Shown here in pieces: positions 30,685-42,263 of a DNA stretch of 64,000 bases. Every line of letters starts with the position of its first letter. Within the stretch, counting starts at the first letter, position 1. The notes beneath the pieces were generated by a model that ran no database searches, was not told where the DNA came from, and saw only the letters and a program-made list of their open reading frames with translations. The stretch lies in assembly GCF_042434745.1 (NCBI RefSeq), contig NZ_JBHLSS010000110.1, one strand, 5' to 3'. The translations under genes were made by a program, and so were the position numbers. Source of the stretch: Azotobacter paspali. Its GTDB lineage: Bacteria; Pseudomonadota; Gammaproteobacteria; Pseudomonadales; Pseudomonadaceae.

Positions 30685-30721
30685 ATTACCCGCGGCGCGA
30701 CAGATTGCACCAAACTTCATT
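30685..30721 (-). pseudogene. tpiA: Remnant of the 3' end of tpiA (triosephosphate isomerase)
   Basis: On the minus strand just before secG the DNA reads Phe-Gly-Ala-Ile-Cys-Arg-Ala-Ala-Gly-Asn, the C-terminal wording I recall for pseudomonad TpiA, with one extra base just before Phe and the stop out of frame. The tpiA gene normally lies between glmM and secG here, but the whole gap is only 189 bases. The simplest reading is a deletion that removed the gene and left its last ten codons. The stretch is short, so the match needs a database check. Confidence 0.55.
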
Positions 30722-30868
30722 ATGACCGACACGGACTCTCGACTCCGCGATCACCAGCACAGACACCATGCATCCCACTCGACAGAAACCAAGCGAACGA
30801 CACGAGCCTGCCTCGTCACTCAAAGTGGGCGCAGATGTTATATGAATCAGGATCGACTCGCAAGCGAA

Positions 30869-32206
30869 TCAAGCACATACATCCGAAACAATCTTTGCCA
30901 AGTTATCAGCATGAAGCCGTACCTGGCTCTCGTCGTCACCCTCGACCATCACCCGAACCAAGGGCTCGGTGCCCGATTTGCGCAGCAACACCCGTCCCCG
31001 CCCAGCCATCTGCTCGGTCACTCGCTCGCAAGCCTCTTGCACGACCGGATGCCCGACAGGGTCCTTGTCGCCTGCATAGCGCACGTTGACCAGCACCTGG
31101 GGAAATTTGCGCATTCCCTGGCGCGCCTCCGCAAGCCTTTGTCCACGGTGCTTCAGGGCCCGCAGCACCTGCAGCGCAGCGATGATGCCGTCGCCCGTCG
31201 TCGAGCGATGGCAGCAGACGATATGTCCGGAACCTTCGCCACCCAGTTGCCAGTTGCGGGTCAGCAGTTCAGCCATGACATAGCGGTCGCCGACCTTGGC
31301 CCGCACAAATGGAATCCCCATATCCTGCAGAGCCAGTTCCAATCCCAGATTGCTCATCAGGGTACCGACGACGCCTCCCTGCAACTTGCCGTGTTCGTAC
31401 ATGTCGCGCGCAATGAGAAAGAGCAGCTCATCACCATCCACCACCGCTCCGGTGTGATCGACCATCAGCACACGGTCGCCATCGCCGTCGAAGGCGACAC
31501 CCAGATCGGCACGCTGCATGAGGACCTCGGCCTGCAGCGCGACGATATCAGTGGAGCCGCAACGGTCATTGATGTTCAGCCCGTTGGGCTGGGCCGCCAG
31601 AACCGCCACCTCGGCCCCCAACTCGCGGAACACATTGGGAGCAACCTTGTAAGTGGCACCATGAGCGCAGTCCACGACCATCTTGAGACCGGCGAAGCTG
31701 GTCCCGGTCGGCACGCTGCTCTTGCAGAACTCGATATAACGGCCTGCCGCATCGTTGATACGGGAAACCTTGCCCAGTTGGGCCGAGTCGACCACCGTCA
31801 TCGGATTGTCGAGCAGTTCCTCGATGACCAGCTCCAGTTCGTCGGGCAGCTTGGTTCCCTGCCCGGAAAAGAATTTGATGCCATTGTCGTAATGCGGATT
31901 GTGCGAAGCACTGATGACGATGCCAGCCTCGGCATGAAAGGTCCGCGTTAGATAGGCGATGGCCGGTGTCGGCATGGGCCCGAGCAGCAACACATCGGCA
32001 CCAGCAGCGGAGAGCCCCGCCTCCAACACCGACTCGAACATATAGCCGGATATGCGGGTATCCTTGCCAACCAGCACACGACATATGCCTTGGCGACGAA
32101 AGGCCTTTCCGGCAGCCCATCCCAGCTTGAGCATGAAATCCGGCGTGATGGGATACTCGCCTACTCGCCCACGGATGCCGTCGGTGCCGAAATATTTTTT
32201 GCTCAA
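30869..32206 (-). CDS. glmM: Phosphoglucosamine mutase
   Basis: A 445-residue alpha-D-phosphohexomutase that converts glucosamine-6-phosphate to glucosamine-1-phosphate for peptidoglycan and LPS. Visible motifs are KKYFGTDGIRGRVGEYPITP, the phosphoserine loop GIVISASHNPHYDNGIKFF (catalytic Ser about residue 101), the metal-binding VAFDGDGDRVLMVD, the sugar loop GGEGSGHIV, and the phosphate-binding RKSGTEPLVRVMVEG. It starts 14 bases after folP, in the order ftsH-folP-glmM known from E. coli and Pseudomonas. Confidence 0.97.
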   Translation of the reverse strand: MSKKYFGTDGIRGRVGEYPITPDFMLKLGWAAGKAFRRQGICRVLVGKDTRISGYMFESVLEAGLSAAGADVLLLGPMPTPAIAYLTRTFHAEAGIVISASHNPHYDNGIKFFSGQGTKLPDELELVIEELLDNPMTVVDSAQLGKVSRINDAAGRYIEFCKSSVPTGTSFAGLKMVVDCAHGATYKVAPNVFRELGAEVAVLAAQPNGLNINDRCGSTDIVALQAEVLMQRADLGVAFDGDGDRVLMVDHTGAVVDGDELLFLIARDMYEHGKLQGGVVGTLMSNLGLELALQDMGIPFVRAKVGDRYVMAELLTRNWQLGGEGSGHIVCCHRSTTGDGIIAALQVLRALKHRGQRLAEARQGMRKFPQVLVNVRYAGDKDPVGHPVVQEACERVTEQMAGRGRVLLRKSGTEPLVRVMVEGDDESQVRLHADNLAKIVSDVCA

Positions 32207-32220
32207 TGCTTACCCTCCAC

Positions 32221-33072
32221 CTATTCCGCCGTCTCCACGGCATCGATCATTCTTACCACTTCGACCGTTTCCGCCACATCGTGCACCCGCACGATGCGTA
32301 CCCCCTTGGCGATAGCCAGTGCCGCCAGAGCCAGGCTGCCGTTCAGGCGCCGACCGATATCACGCCCCAGCACCTGGCCGATCATGCTTTTGCGGGATAC
32401 ACCGACCAACAGCGGGCGGCCGAGTTCATGCAGTATTTCCATATGCCGGAACAGCAGCAGGTTATGCTGCAATGTCTTAGCAAAACCAAAACCTGGGTCC
32501 AGCAGCAGACGCTCGGCCGGAATCCCCGCGGCCGCACAGGCCTGCATACGTCCAAGCAAAAAGCCACGTACCTCGCCCAGCAGATCCTCATACCGGGGGT
32601 CCTGCTGCATGGTGCCCGGCTCCCCCGACATGTGCATCAGGCAGACAGGCAATCCCGTTTCCGCCGCAGCCGCCAAGGCTCCCTCCCGTTGCAGCGAACG
32701 AACGTCATTGATCAGACCGGCTCCCAGCCGGGTCGTCTCGCGCATCACGAGGGGTGCCGAGGTATCCACCGATACGATGACATCCAACTCGGCAGCGATG
32801 GCTTCGACGACGGGCGCGACCCGGTCCAACTCCTCGCTCGCCGATACCGTGCCGGCGCCAGGACGGGTCGACTCCCCTCCGACATCGATCAACGCGGCGC
32901 CGGCGGCGACCATGGCTCGTGCATGGTTCAAGGCCGCATCGAGCCTGTCGAAACACCCTCCGTCGGAAAAGGAGTCTGGCGTTACATTGAGAATCCCCAT
33001 CACTTGGGGACGTGACAAATCGAGAACCCGGTTGCCGCAAGACAACCGGGTTGGAGACAGCGAGGTCATCAT
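32221..33072 (-). CDS. folP: Dihydropteroate synthase
   Basis: A 283-residue TIM-barrel enzyme that joins p-aminobenzoate to the pterin pyrophosphate made by FolK; it is the sulfonamide target. Visible motifs are QVMGILNVTPDSFSDGG, the pterin-binding ALIDVGGESTRPGA, and LLLDPGFGFAKTLQHNL. The length is normal. It lies six bases after the ftsH stop and 14 before glmM, so it is surely in one transcript with both. Confidence 0.96.
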   Translation of the reverse strand: MMTSLSPTRLSCGNRVLDLSRPQVMGILNVTPDSFSDGGCFDRLDAALNHARAMVAAGAALIDVGGESTRPGAGTVSASEELDRVAPVVEAIAAELDVIVSVDTSAPLVMRETTRLGAGLINDVRSLQREGALAAAAETGLPVCLMHMSGEPGTMQQDPRYEDLLGEVRGFLLGRMQACAAAGIPAERLLLDPGFGFAKTLQHNLLLFRHMEILHELGRPLLVGVSRKSMIGQVLGRDIGRRLNGSLALAALAIAKGVRIVRVHDVAETVEVVRMIDAVETAE

Positions 33073-33078
33073 CGAGCC

Positions 33079-35001
33079 TTAATGTTCGCCAGCAGGCCCT
33101 CCAATCGGAGCTTCGGGCCGACTGGTCCCCTGGGAAGCGGGCGTTCCAGAGGTGCCAGAGCCCCCGCCTTGCCAGTCCTTCGGCTCGCGAACCACGCGCC
33201 CTGCCATGATGTCGTCGATCTGGTCGGCATCGATGGTTTCATACTTCAACAATGCCTCTGCCATCACGTCCAGCTTGTCCCGGTTATCCGTCAACAGCTT
33301 GGTAGCCGTGGCATAGCACTGGTCGATGATACTGCGCACTTCCTGATCGATCAGCCGGGCGGTTTCCGCCGAGACGTTGGAGTGCTGGGCTCCAGCCGTA
33401 CGACCGAGGAACACTTCGCCCTCCTCTTCCGCGTACATCAGCGGCCCCAGCTTTTCCGACAGGCCCCACTTGGTCACCATGTTCCGAGCGATTTGAGTGG
33501 CGCGCATGATGTCATTGGACGCACCGGTCGTGACCCCTTCGAAGCCCAGCGTCATTTCCTCGGCGATCCGCCCGCCGAACAACGAGCAGATCTGACTGAT
33601 CAGCGCCCGCTTGGACAGGCTGTAGCGATCCTCCTCCGGCAGGAACATGGTAACGCCCAAAGCACGTCCACGCGGGATGATCGACACCTTGTAGACGGGA
33701 TCATGCTCAGGCACCAACCGACCGACGATCGCGTGTCCTGCCTCGTGGTAGGCCGTGTTGAGCTTTTCTTTTTCGGACATGACCATAGTCTTGCGCTCGG
33801 CGCCCATCATGATCTTGTCCTTGGCCAGTTCGAACTCACGCATCTCCACGATGCGCTTGTTGGCCCGCGCGGCGAACAGCGAGGCCTCGTTCACCAGGTT
33901 GGCCAGGTCGGCGCCGGAGAAACCGGGCGTACCACGGGCGATGACCGCCGGATTGACATCCTCGCTCACTGGGACCTTACGCATGTGCACCTTGAGGATC
34001 TGTTCGCGACCACGGATATCCGGCAGGCCGACCACCACCTGGCGGTCGAAGCGACCGGGGCGCAGCAGTGCCGGATCGAGCACATCGGGACGGTTGGTCG
34101 CCGCGATGACGATAATGCCATCGTTCATCTCGAAGCCATCCATCTCCACCAGCAACTGGTTGAGGGTCTGCTCCCGCTCGTCGTGACCGCCGCCGAGCCC
34201 GGCGCCACGGTGCCGACCGACGGCGTCGATCTCGTCGATAAAGATAATGCAGGGAGCATGTTTCTTCGCCTGGTCGAACATGTCTCGTACGCGCGAGGCG
34301 CCTACCCCGACGAACATTTCGACGAAGTCCGAACCGGAAATGGTGAAGAACGGAACCTTGGCCTCGCCGGCGATCGCCTTGGCCAGCAGCGTCTTGCCGG
34401 TACCGGGCGGGCCGACCATCAGCACGCCGCGGGGAATGCGCCCGCCGAGACGCTGGAACTTGCCCGGATCACGCAGAAACTCGACCAGCTCGCTGACCTC
34501 CTCCTTGGCTTCGTCACAACCGGCGACATCGGCGAAGGTGGTCTTGACCTGGTCCTCCGATAGCAGGCGCGCCTTGCTCTTGCCAAAACTCATAGGCCCG
34601 CCCTTGCCACCCGCACCACCCTGCATCTGGCGCATGAAGAACATGAACACGGCGATGATCACTAGGATCGGAAAACTGGCCACCAGCAACTGCGACCAGA
34701 TGCTCTGCTGCTCCGGTTGCTTGCCCTCGATCTGAACGTTGTTGTCGATCAGATCGCCGATCAGACCACCATCCTGGATGGCCGGACGGATCGTCTTGAA
34801 ATTGTCGCCGTCTACCCGCTGGCCGGTGATGATGTAGCCATCTACGGTCACGCGCTCGACCTTGCCATCCTTGACCTGCTGGATGAAGTCCGAATAATTC
34901 AGCGTCTGCGGCTCGCTAGGATTGGTAAAGTTGTTCATCACGGTCACCAGAACAGCCGCGATGATCAACCACAGAATCAGGTTCTTTGCCATGTCGTTCA
35001 A
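33079..35001 (-). CDS. ftsH: ATP-dependent zinc metalloprotease FtsH
   Basis: A 640-residue membrane-anchored AAA+ protease that degrades misfolded membrane proteins, sigma-32 and LpxC. It has two membrane helices (about residues 5-22 and 103-121) flanking a periplasmic domain. The AAA module has GPPGTGKT (Walker A, about residue 200), IIFIDEIDAVG (Walker B) and the second region of homology with RPDVLDPALLRPGRFDRQV. The zinc site is HEAGH near residue 420. The Pro/Gly-rich tail is usual. folP follows at six bases. Confidence 0.97.
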   Translation of the reverse strand: MNDMAKNLILWLIIAAVLVTVMNNFTNPSEPQTLNYSDFIQQVKDGKVERVTVDGYIITGQRVDGDNFKTIRPAIQDGGLIGDLIDNNVQIEGKQPEQQSIWSQLLVASFPILVIIAVFMFFMRQMQGGAGGKGGPMSFGKSKARLLSEDQVKTTFADVAGCDEAKEEVSELVEFLRDPGKFQRLGGRIPRGVLMVGPPGTGKTLLAKAIAGEAKVPFFTISGSDFVEMFVGVGASRVRDMFDQAKKHAPCIIFIDEIDAVGRHRGAGLGGGHDEREQTLNQLLVEMDGFEMNDGIIVIAATNRPDVLDPALLRPGRFDRQVVVGLPDIRGREQILKVHMRKVPVSEDVNPAVIARGTPGFSGADLANLVNEASLFAARANKRIVEMREFELAKDKIMMGAERKTMVMSEKEKLNTAYHEAGHAIVGRLVPEHDPVYKVSIIPRGRALGVTMFLPEEDRYSLSKRALISQICSLFGGRIAEEMTLGFEGVTTGASNDIMRATQIARNMVTKWGLSEKLGPLMYAEEEGEVFLGRTAGAQHSNVSAETARLIDQEVRSIIDQCYATATKLLTDNRDKLDVMAEALLKYETIDADQIDDIMAGRVVREPKDWQGGGSGTSGTPASQGTSRPEAPIGGPAGEH

Positions 35002-35152
35002 TTAACTACCCTCTGGGACGGAGCCAGTCCCTGTATGACGGCCGGTACGACCACTACCCGCCTAACTTAATACACAACCCCCGACCCCGGCAGGCCTCTC
35101 TGTAACCCTTTATGTGCCAATCCTACAGGCACTCCTGTGGTTCATAAGCAGT

Positions 35153-35782
35153 CTAGGCTCCACGAAAGCCGCGCGCGAGCAGATATTGCTCGCGAGAGCG
35201 GTCGCGAGACGAGAGCGGCTTGCGCATCTGTACCTTGTCGAAACCTTCGCGCACCTGCCGGAGATAATGGTCGAAACCCTCGCCCTGGAAGATCTTGATC
35301 AGGAAATCGCCGCCAGGACGCAGAACCCGCCCAGCCAAATCCAGCGCCAGCTCGCAGAGATACATTGCCCGCGGCTGGTCGGCCGCCTTCACTCCGCTCA
35401 TATTGGGAGCCATGTCGGAAATCACAAGGTCGACCGGCTGCTCGCCGCTCGCCTCGAGAAGCAGGGCAAACACCGCATCGTCAGTGAAGTCCCCCTGGAT
35501 GAAGGTCACATCCGGAATGCTGTCCATCGGCAGGATGTCCGAAGCGATCAGGCGCCCCCGATCGCCGATGAGCCGGCTGGTCACCTGCGACCAGCCGCCC
35601 GGCGCAGCTCCCAGGTCGACCACGGTCATGCCCGGCCGCAGAATTCGGTCCTTTTCCTGGATTTCCAGCAATTTATAGCTGGCACGCGAACGGTAGCCGT
35701 CCTTTTGCGCCATCTTCACGTAGGGGTCATCGAAATGCTCTTTCAACCAGCGATGACTAGTCTTGGATCGTGCCACGGGCAC
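35153..35782 (-). CDS. rlmE: 23S rRNA (uridine-2'-O)-methyltransferase RlmE
   Basis: A 209-residue FtsJ/RrmJ enzyme that methylates U2552 in the ribosomal A-loop and so helps 50S assembly; it is heat-induced in E. coli. The SAM site is VVDLGAAPGGWSQV (about residues 53-66), and the K-D-K-E tetrad is suggested by RASYKL, SDMAPNMSG, and DFLIKIFQGEG. It is divergent from yhbY by 80 bases and upstream of ftsH, the conserved arrangement. Confidence 0.96.
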   Translation of the reverse strand: MPVARSKTSHRWLKEHFDDPYVKMAQKDGYRSRASYKLLEIQEKDRILRPGMTVVDLGAAPGGWSQVTSRLIGDRGRLIASDILPMDSIPDVTFIQGDFTDDAVFALLLEASGEQPVDLVISDMAPNMSGVKAADQPRAMYLCELALDLAGRVLRPGGDFLIKIFQGEGFDHYLRQVREGFDKVQMRKPLSSRDRSREQYLLARGFRGA

Positions 35783-35862
35783 CTCGTGTTTGGCTGGGCG
35801 GCCCCGGGTCGCTCGGGTAGACTAGGCCGCTTTTCAACGGGATCGGACGTAGGGGTCAGATT

Positions 35863-36177
35863 ATGGCGCTCACTCAGGAGCAGAAGAAACATTTCAAATC
35901 CATCGGCCATCACCTGAAGCCTGTTTTGACCGTGGCCGAAAATGGCGTGACCGAAGGGGTCCTGAACGAGCTGGATCGGGCCCTCAATGATCACGAACTA
36001 ATCAAGGTGAAAATCAATCTCGCCGAGCGGGAAGACCGCCAGGCGGTGATCGCCAAACTCTGCGCGGCTTCTGGAAGCGAACTGGCACAGGCGATCGGCA
36101 AGGTCGCCCTGCTCTACCGCAGGAACCCCAAGCCAAACAGGAACCTTTCGAACATCAGCCGCTTCCTACAGGCCTGA
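35863..36177 (+). CDS. yhbY: CRM-domain RNA-binding protein YhbY
   Basis: A 104-residue protein consisting of one CRM (chloroplast RNA splicing and ribosome maturation) domain. LTQEQKKHFKSIGHHLKPVLTVAENGVTEGVL is the typical start, and the C-terminal GKVALLYRRNPKPN carries the basic strand. E. coli YhbY binds pre-50S particles; the same role is likely. It diverges from rlmE, another 50S factor. Confidence 0.93.
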   Translation: MALTQEQKKHFKSIGHHLKPVLTVAENGVTEGVLNELDRALNDHELIKVKINLAEREDRQAVIAKLCAASGSELAQAIGKVALLYRRNPKPNRNLSNISRFLQA

Positions 36178-36327
36178 CATGATCGGCGAGCCGCCGCCTC
36201 TCGACCGAAAGCCCGCCTACCGGCTCGATCGGCATAGCGAAGGAGTGGCCAAGCTCAAGCAGCGCACGTGATGCCACTCGCCAAGGGAGAACCACTCCGA
36301 AGAGCCCCCTTGGCACCGTATTTTGGT

Positions 36328-36800
36328 TCAGATGTGGCGGACCTCGATGATCTCGTACTCGACGGTACCGCTCGGCGTCTTGACCGCAGCCACATCGCCC
36401 TCCTCCTTGCCCACCAGGGCGCGAGCGATGGGCGAACTGACCGACAGCTTGCCCTGCTTGATGTCGGCCTCATCGTCACCCACGATCTGGTAGACCACGG
36501 TTTCGTCGGTTTCGACGTTGGCGATCTCCACGGTGACACCGAAAATCACCTTCCCGGTATGGGGAATGGCGGTCACATCAATGACCTGCGCATTCTGCAG
36601 ACGGCCTTCGATATCACGGATTCGTGCCTCGACCATACCCTGCTGTTCCCGGGCGGCATGGTATTCGGCATTCTCCTTGAGGTCGCCCAGTTCGCGCGCC
36701 TCGGCGATCGCCTGGGTGATCTGCGGGCGCAGCTCGGTTTTCAGATGCTTGAGCTCTTCCTCCAGCGCGCGCGCGCCCTGGACAGTCATTGGAAATTTGG

Positions 36801-36804
<4 letters not shown>
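36328..36804 (-). CDS. greA: Transcription elongation factor GreA
   Basis: A 158-residue factor that enters the RNA polymerase secondary channel and promotes cleavage of backtracked RNA. The N-terminal coiled coil carries the tip acidic residues in EARELGDLKENAEYHAAREQ (read in part, about residues 35-54), followed by the FKBP-like C-terminal domain with IVGDDEADIKQGKLSVSSPIAR. Its ATG overlaps the carB stop by four bases, so it is translated from the carAB mRNA. About 150 bases between it and yhbY hold no clear gene. Confidence 0.97.
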
Positions 36805-40022
<3,218 letters not shown>

Positions 40023-40058
40023 GGTCTCTCACACGAATCCGTTGATCTGTCGGCAGGC

Positions 40059-41195
40059 TCAGCGACGCTTGGCCATCTCGGCGATGAAGCGGTCGAACAG
40101 CGGCGCTACGTCATGCGGGCCTGGGCTGGCCTCCGGGTGCCCCTGAAAGCTGAAGGCCGCCTTGTCGGTACGCTCGATACCCTGCAGGGTGCCGTCGAAC
40201 AGCGATTTGTGGATCGCCCGCAAATTAGCCGGCAGCGTATTCTCGTCCACCGCGAAACCATGGTTCTGGCTGGTGATCATCACGGCGCCGGTGTCGAGAT
40301 CCTGCACCGGGTGATTGGCACCGTGATGGCCATGGCCCATCTTCACGGTCCTGGCCCCCGAGGCCAGGGCCAGCAACTGATGGCCGAGGCAGATGCCGAA
40401 CACCGGGATGTCGGTCTCGAGGATCTCCCTGATCGCCTGAATCGCATAATCGCACGGCTCGGGATCGCCCGGGCCGTTGGACAAAAACACGCCATCCGGA
40501 CTCATCGCTAGCACCTTGCTGGCCGAAGTTTGCGCAGGAACCACGGTCAGCCGGCAACCACGCGCCACCAGCATGCGCAGGATGTTCAGTTTGACACCGA
40601 AATCGTAGGCCACCACATGATAGGGCAGCTTACCGGCCGGAATTTCCGGATGGCTGTCGGTCGCCAGGCTCCAGACGCCGGAACGCCATTCGTAGGGCTC
40701 GCTGCAGCTGACCACCTTGGCCAGATCCATACCCTTGAGGCCGGGAAAGCTGCGGGCCAGTTCCAAGGCCTTTTCCTCGGAAGCGTCGTCTCCCACCAGA
40801 ATACAACCGTTCTGCGACCCCTTCTCGCGCAGGATACGGGTCAGGCGACGGGTATCGATGTCGGCGATGGCCACGCAGCCGTTTTCCCGGAGGTAGTCCG
40901 GCAGCGACTGCTTGCTGCGCCAGTTGCTGGTTAACAGCGGCAGATCGCGGATGATCAGGCCGGCAGCCCACACGCGAACGGATTCGGCATCTTCCGGCGT
41001 GATGCCGGTATTGCCGATGTGCGGATAGGTCAGGGTGACGATTTGCTGCGCATATGAAGGATCGGTGAGGATTTCCTGATAGCCGGTCATGGCAGTGTTG
41101 AACACCACCTCGCCGATGGTCTGTCCATCGGCACCGATGGATTCGCCACGAAAGATGCTGCCATCAGCAAGGGCGAGAATGGCTGGCTTAGTCAA
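40059..41195 (-). CDS. carA: Carbamoyl-phosphate synthase small subunit
   Basis: A 378-residue glutaminase subunit. The C-terminal class I amidotransferase domain has the nucleophile Cys in VFGICLGHQLLALAS (about residue 267) and the His/Glu pair near FQGHPEASPGPHD. The start is a TTG at 41195 (LTKPAILALADGS) with GGGAGG six bases ahead; other pseudomonads begin MTKPAILALADGS at the same place. The frame stays open upstream to 41285, through a terminator-like hairpin, but that part has no family homology. Confidence 0.95.
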   Translation of the reverse strand: MTKPAILALADGSIFRGESIGADGQTIGEVVFNTAMTGYQEILTDPSYAQQIVTLTYPHIGNTGITPEDAESVRVWAAGLIIRDLPLLTSNWRSKQSLPDYLRENGCVAIADIDTRRLTRILREKGSQNGCILVGDDASEEKALELARSFPGLKGMDLAKVVSCSEPYEWRSGVWSLATDSHPEIPAGKLPYHVVAYDFGVKLNILRMLVARGCRLTVVPAQTSASKVLAMSPDGVFLSNGPGDPEPCDYAIQAIREILETDIPVFGICLGHQLLALASGARTVKMGHGHHGANHPVQDLDTGAVMITSQNHGFAVDENTLPANLRAIHKSLFDGTLQGIERTDKAAFSFQGHPEASPGPHDVAPLFDRFIAEMAKRR

Positions 41196-41237
41196 GAAGA
41201 CCTCCCGTAAATCAAGCCTGAAGGGCATGCGCAGGTT

Positions 41238-41276
41238 GTAAAAAAGCGGAATGACGTGTAAACACATCATCCCGCT
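41238..41276 (-). terminator. Terminator/attenuator hairpin upstream of carA
   Basis: On the minus strand AGCGGGATGATGTG, loop TTTA, CACGTCATTCCGCT, then TTTTT. A 14-bp stem with two weak pairs and a U-run, 43 bases before the carA TTG. It may end dapB transcripts or act as an attenuator of carAB, which is arginine- and pyrimidine-controlled in Pseudomonas. Confidence 0.8.
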
Positions 41277-41381
41277 CTCTTTCAAATTGTCTGCGTGCTT
41301 TTAGTAGACATATTGGGGCACTAGGTTACAGGAAAAGGCTTTTCCGGTCTAGCAACCTACTTTTTCACTCGGTCTTTCTAC

Positions 41382-42185
41382 TCAACGCAGCCCAAGCACG
41401 TCCTGCATGTCGTACAGCGCCGGATCGCGTCCTTCCAGCCAAAGCGCGGCGCGTACCGCCCCCTTGGCGAAGGTCATGCGGCTGGAGGCCTTGTGGGTGA
41501 TCTCGACCCGCTCCCCTTCGGCGGCGAACAGGACGGTGTGATCGCCGACGATATCGCCGGCGCGCACCGTGGCGAAACCGATGGTTTCCCGCGCCCGCGC
41601 CCCGGTCTGACCTTCGCGCCCGAATACCGCCACCTTTTGCAGGTCGCGCCCCAGAGCGCCGGCCACTACCTCGCCCATGCGCAGGGCAGTGCCGGACGGC
41701 GCATCCACTTTGTGCCGGTGGTGCGCCTCGACGATCTCGATATCCACCTCGTCGCCCAGCACCCGCGCCGCGGTATCCAGTAGCCTCAGGCATAGGTTGA
41801 CGCCAACGCTGAAATTGGCGGCGAAGACGATCGGAATCTCCTGCGCCGCCTCGTCCAGCAAACGCCGCTCGTCGGCCGAAAAACCAGTGGTGCCGATCAC
41901 CATGGCCTTGCCGGCTCGACGGCATATGTCCAGATTCTTCAGGGTCACGGTCGGATGGGTGAAATCGATCAATACGTCGAACTTGTCCAGCACCGTGGCC
42001 AGTTCGCCCGACAAGGACACGCCGATCCGCCCCTGGCCAGCCAGTTCGCCGGCATCGACACCCACCAGGGTGCTGTCCGGCCGTCCGACGGCCGCCGTCA
42101 GGCCGGCTCCCGGCGCCTGCCGAGCAGCCTCGATCAAGGCCTTGCCCATGCGCCCGGCGGCCCCCATCACTGCAATACGTCGCAT
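41382..42185 (-). CDS. dapB: 4-hydroxy-tetrahydrodipicolinate reductase
   Basis: A 267-residue enzyme of lysine and diaminopimelate synthesis. The N-terminal NAD(P)-binding motif is IAVMGAAGRMGKALI (G-x2-G-x2-G). The catalytic core has EIVEAHHRHKVDAPSGTAL, with the conserved His pair and Lys, and VLIDFTHPTVTLKNL binds cofactor. The length is normal. It lies between dnaJ and carA in the known pseudomonad order. Confidence 0.97.
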   Translation of the reverse strand: MRRIAVMGAAGRMGKALIEAARQAPGAGLTAAVGRPDSTLVGVDAGELAGQGRIGVSLSGELATVLDKFDVLIDFTHPTVTLKNLDICRRAGKAMVIGTTGFSADERRLLDEAAQEIPIVFAANFSVGVNLCLRLLDTAARVLGDEVDIEIVEAHHRHKVDAPSGTALRMGEVVAGALGRDLQKVAVFGREGQTGARARETIGFATVRAGDIVGDHTVLFAAEGERVEITHKASSRMTFAKGAVRAALWLEGRDPALYDMQDVLGLR

Positions 42186-42263
42186 AACATCAGCCTCAAG
42201 CTATGAGCCTACAGGCTGGAAGCGGCCTCATCGAGGCTGCCACCTCTAGCCTGCGGCCAGGAG

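Noticed and set aside
36179..36271. 30-codon ORF after yhbY (MIGEPPPLDRKPAYRLDRH...)
   Set aside because: No ribosome-binding site and no recognisable family; could be a remnant of a gene that sits between yhbY and greA in relatives, but this cannot be supported.
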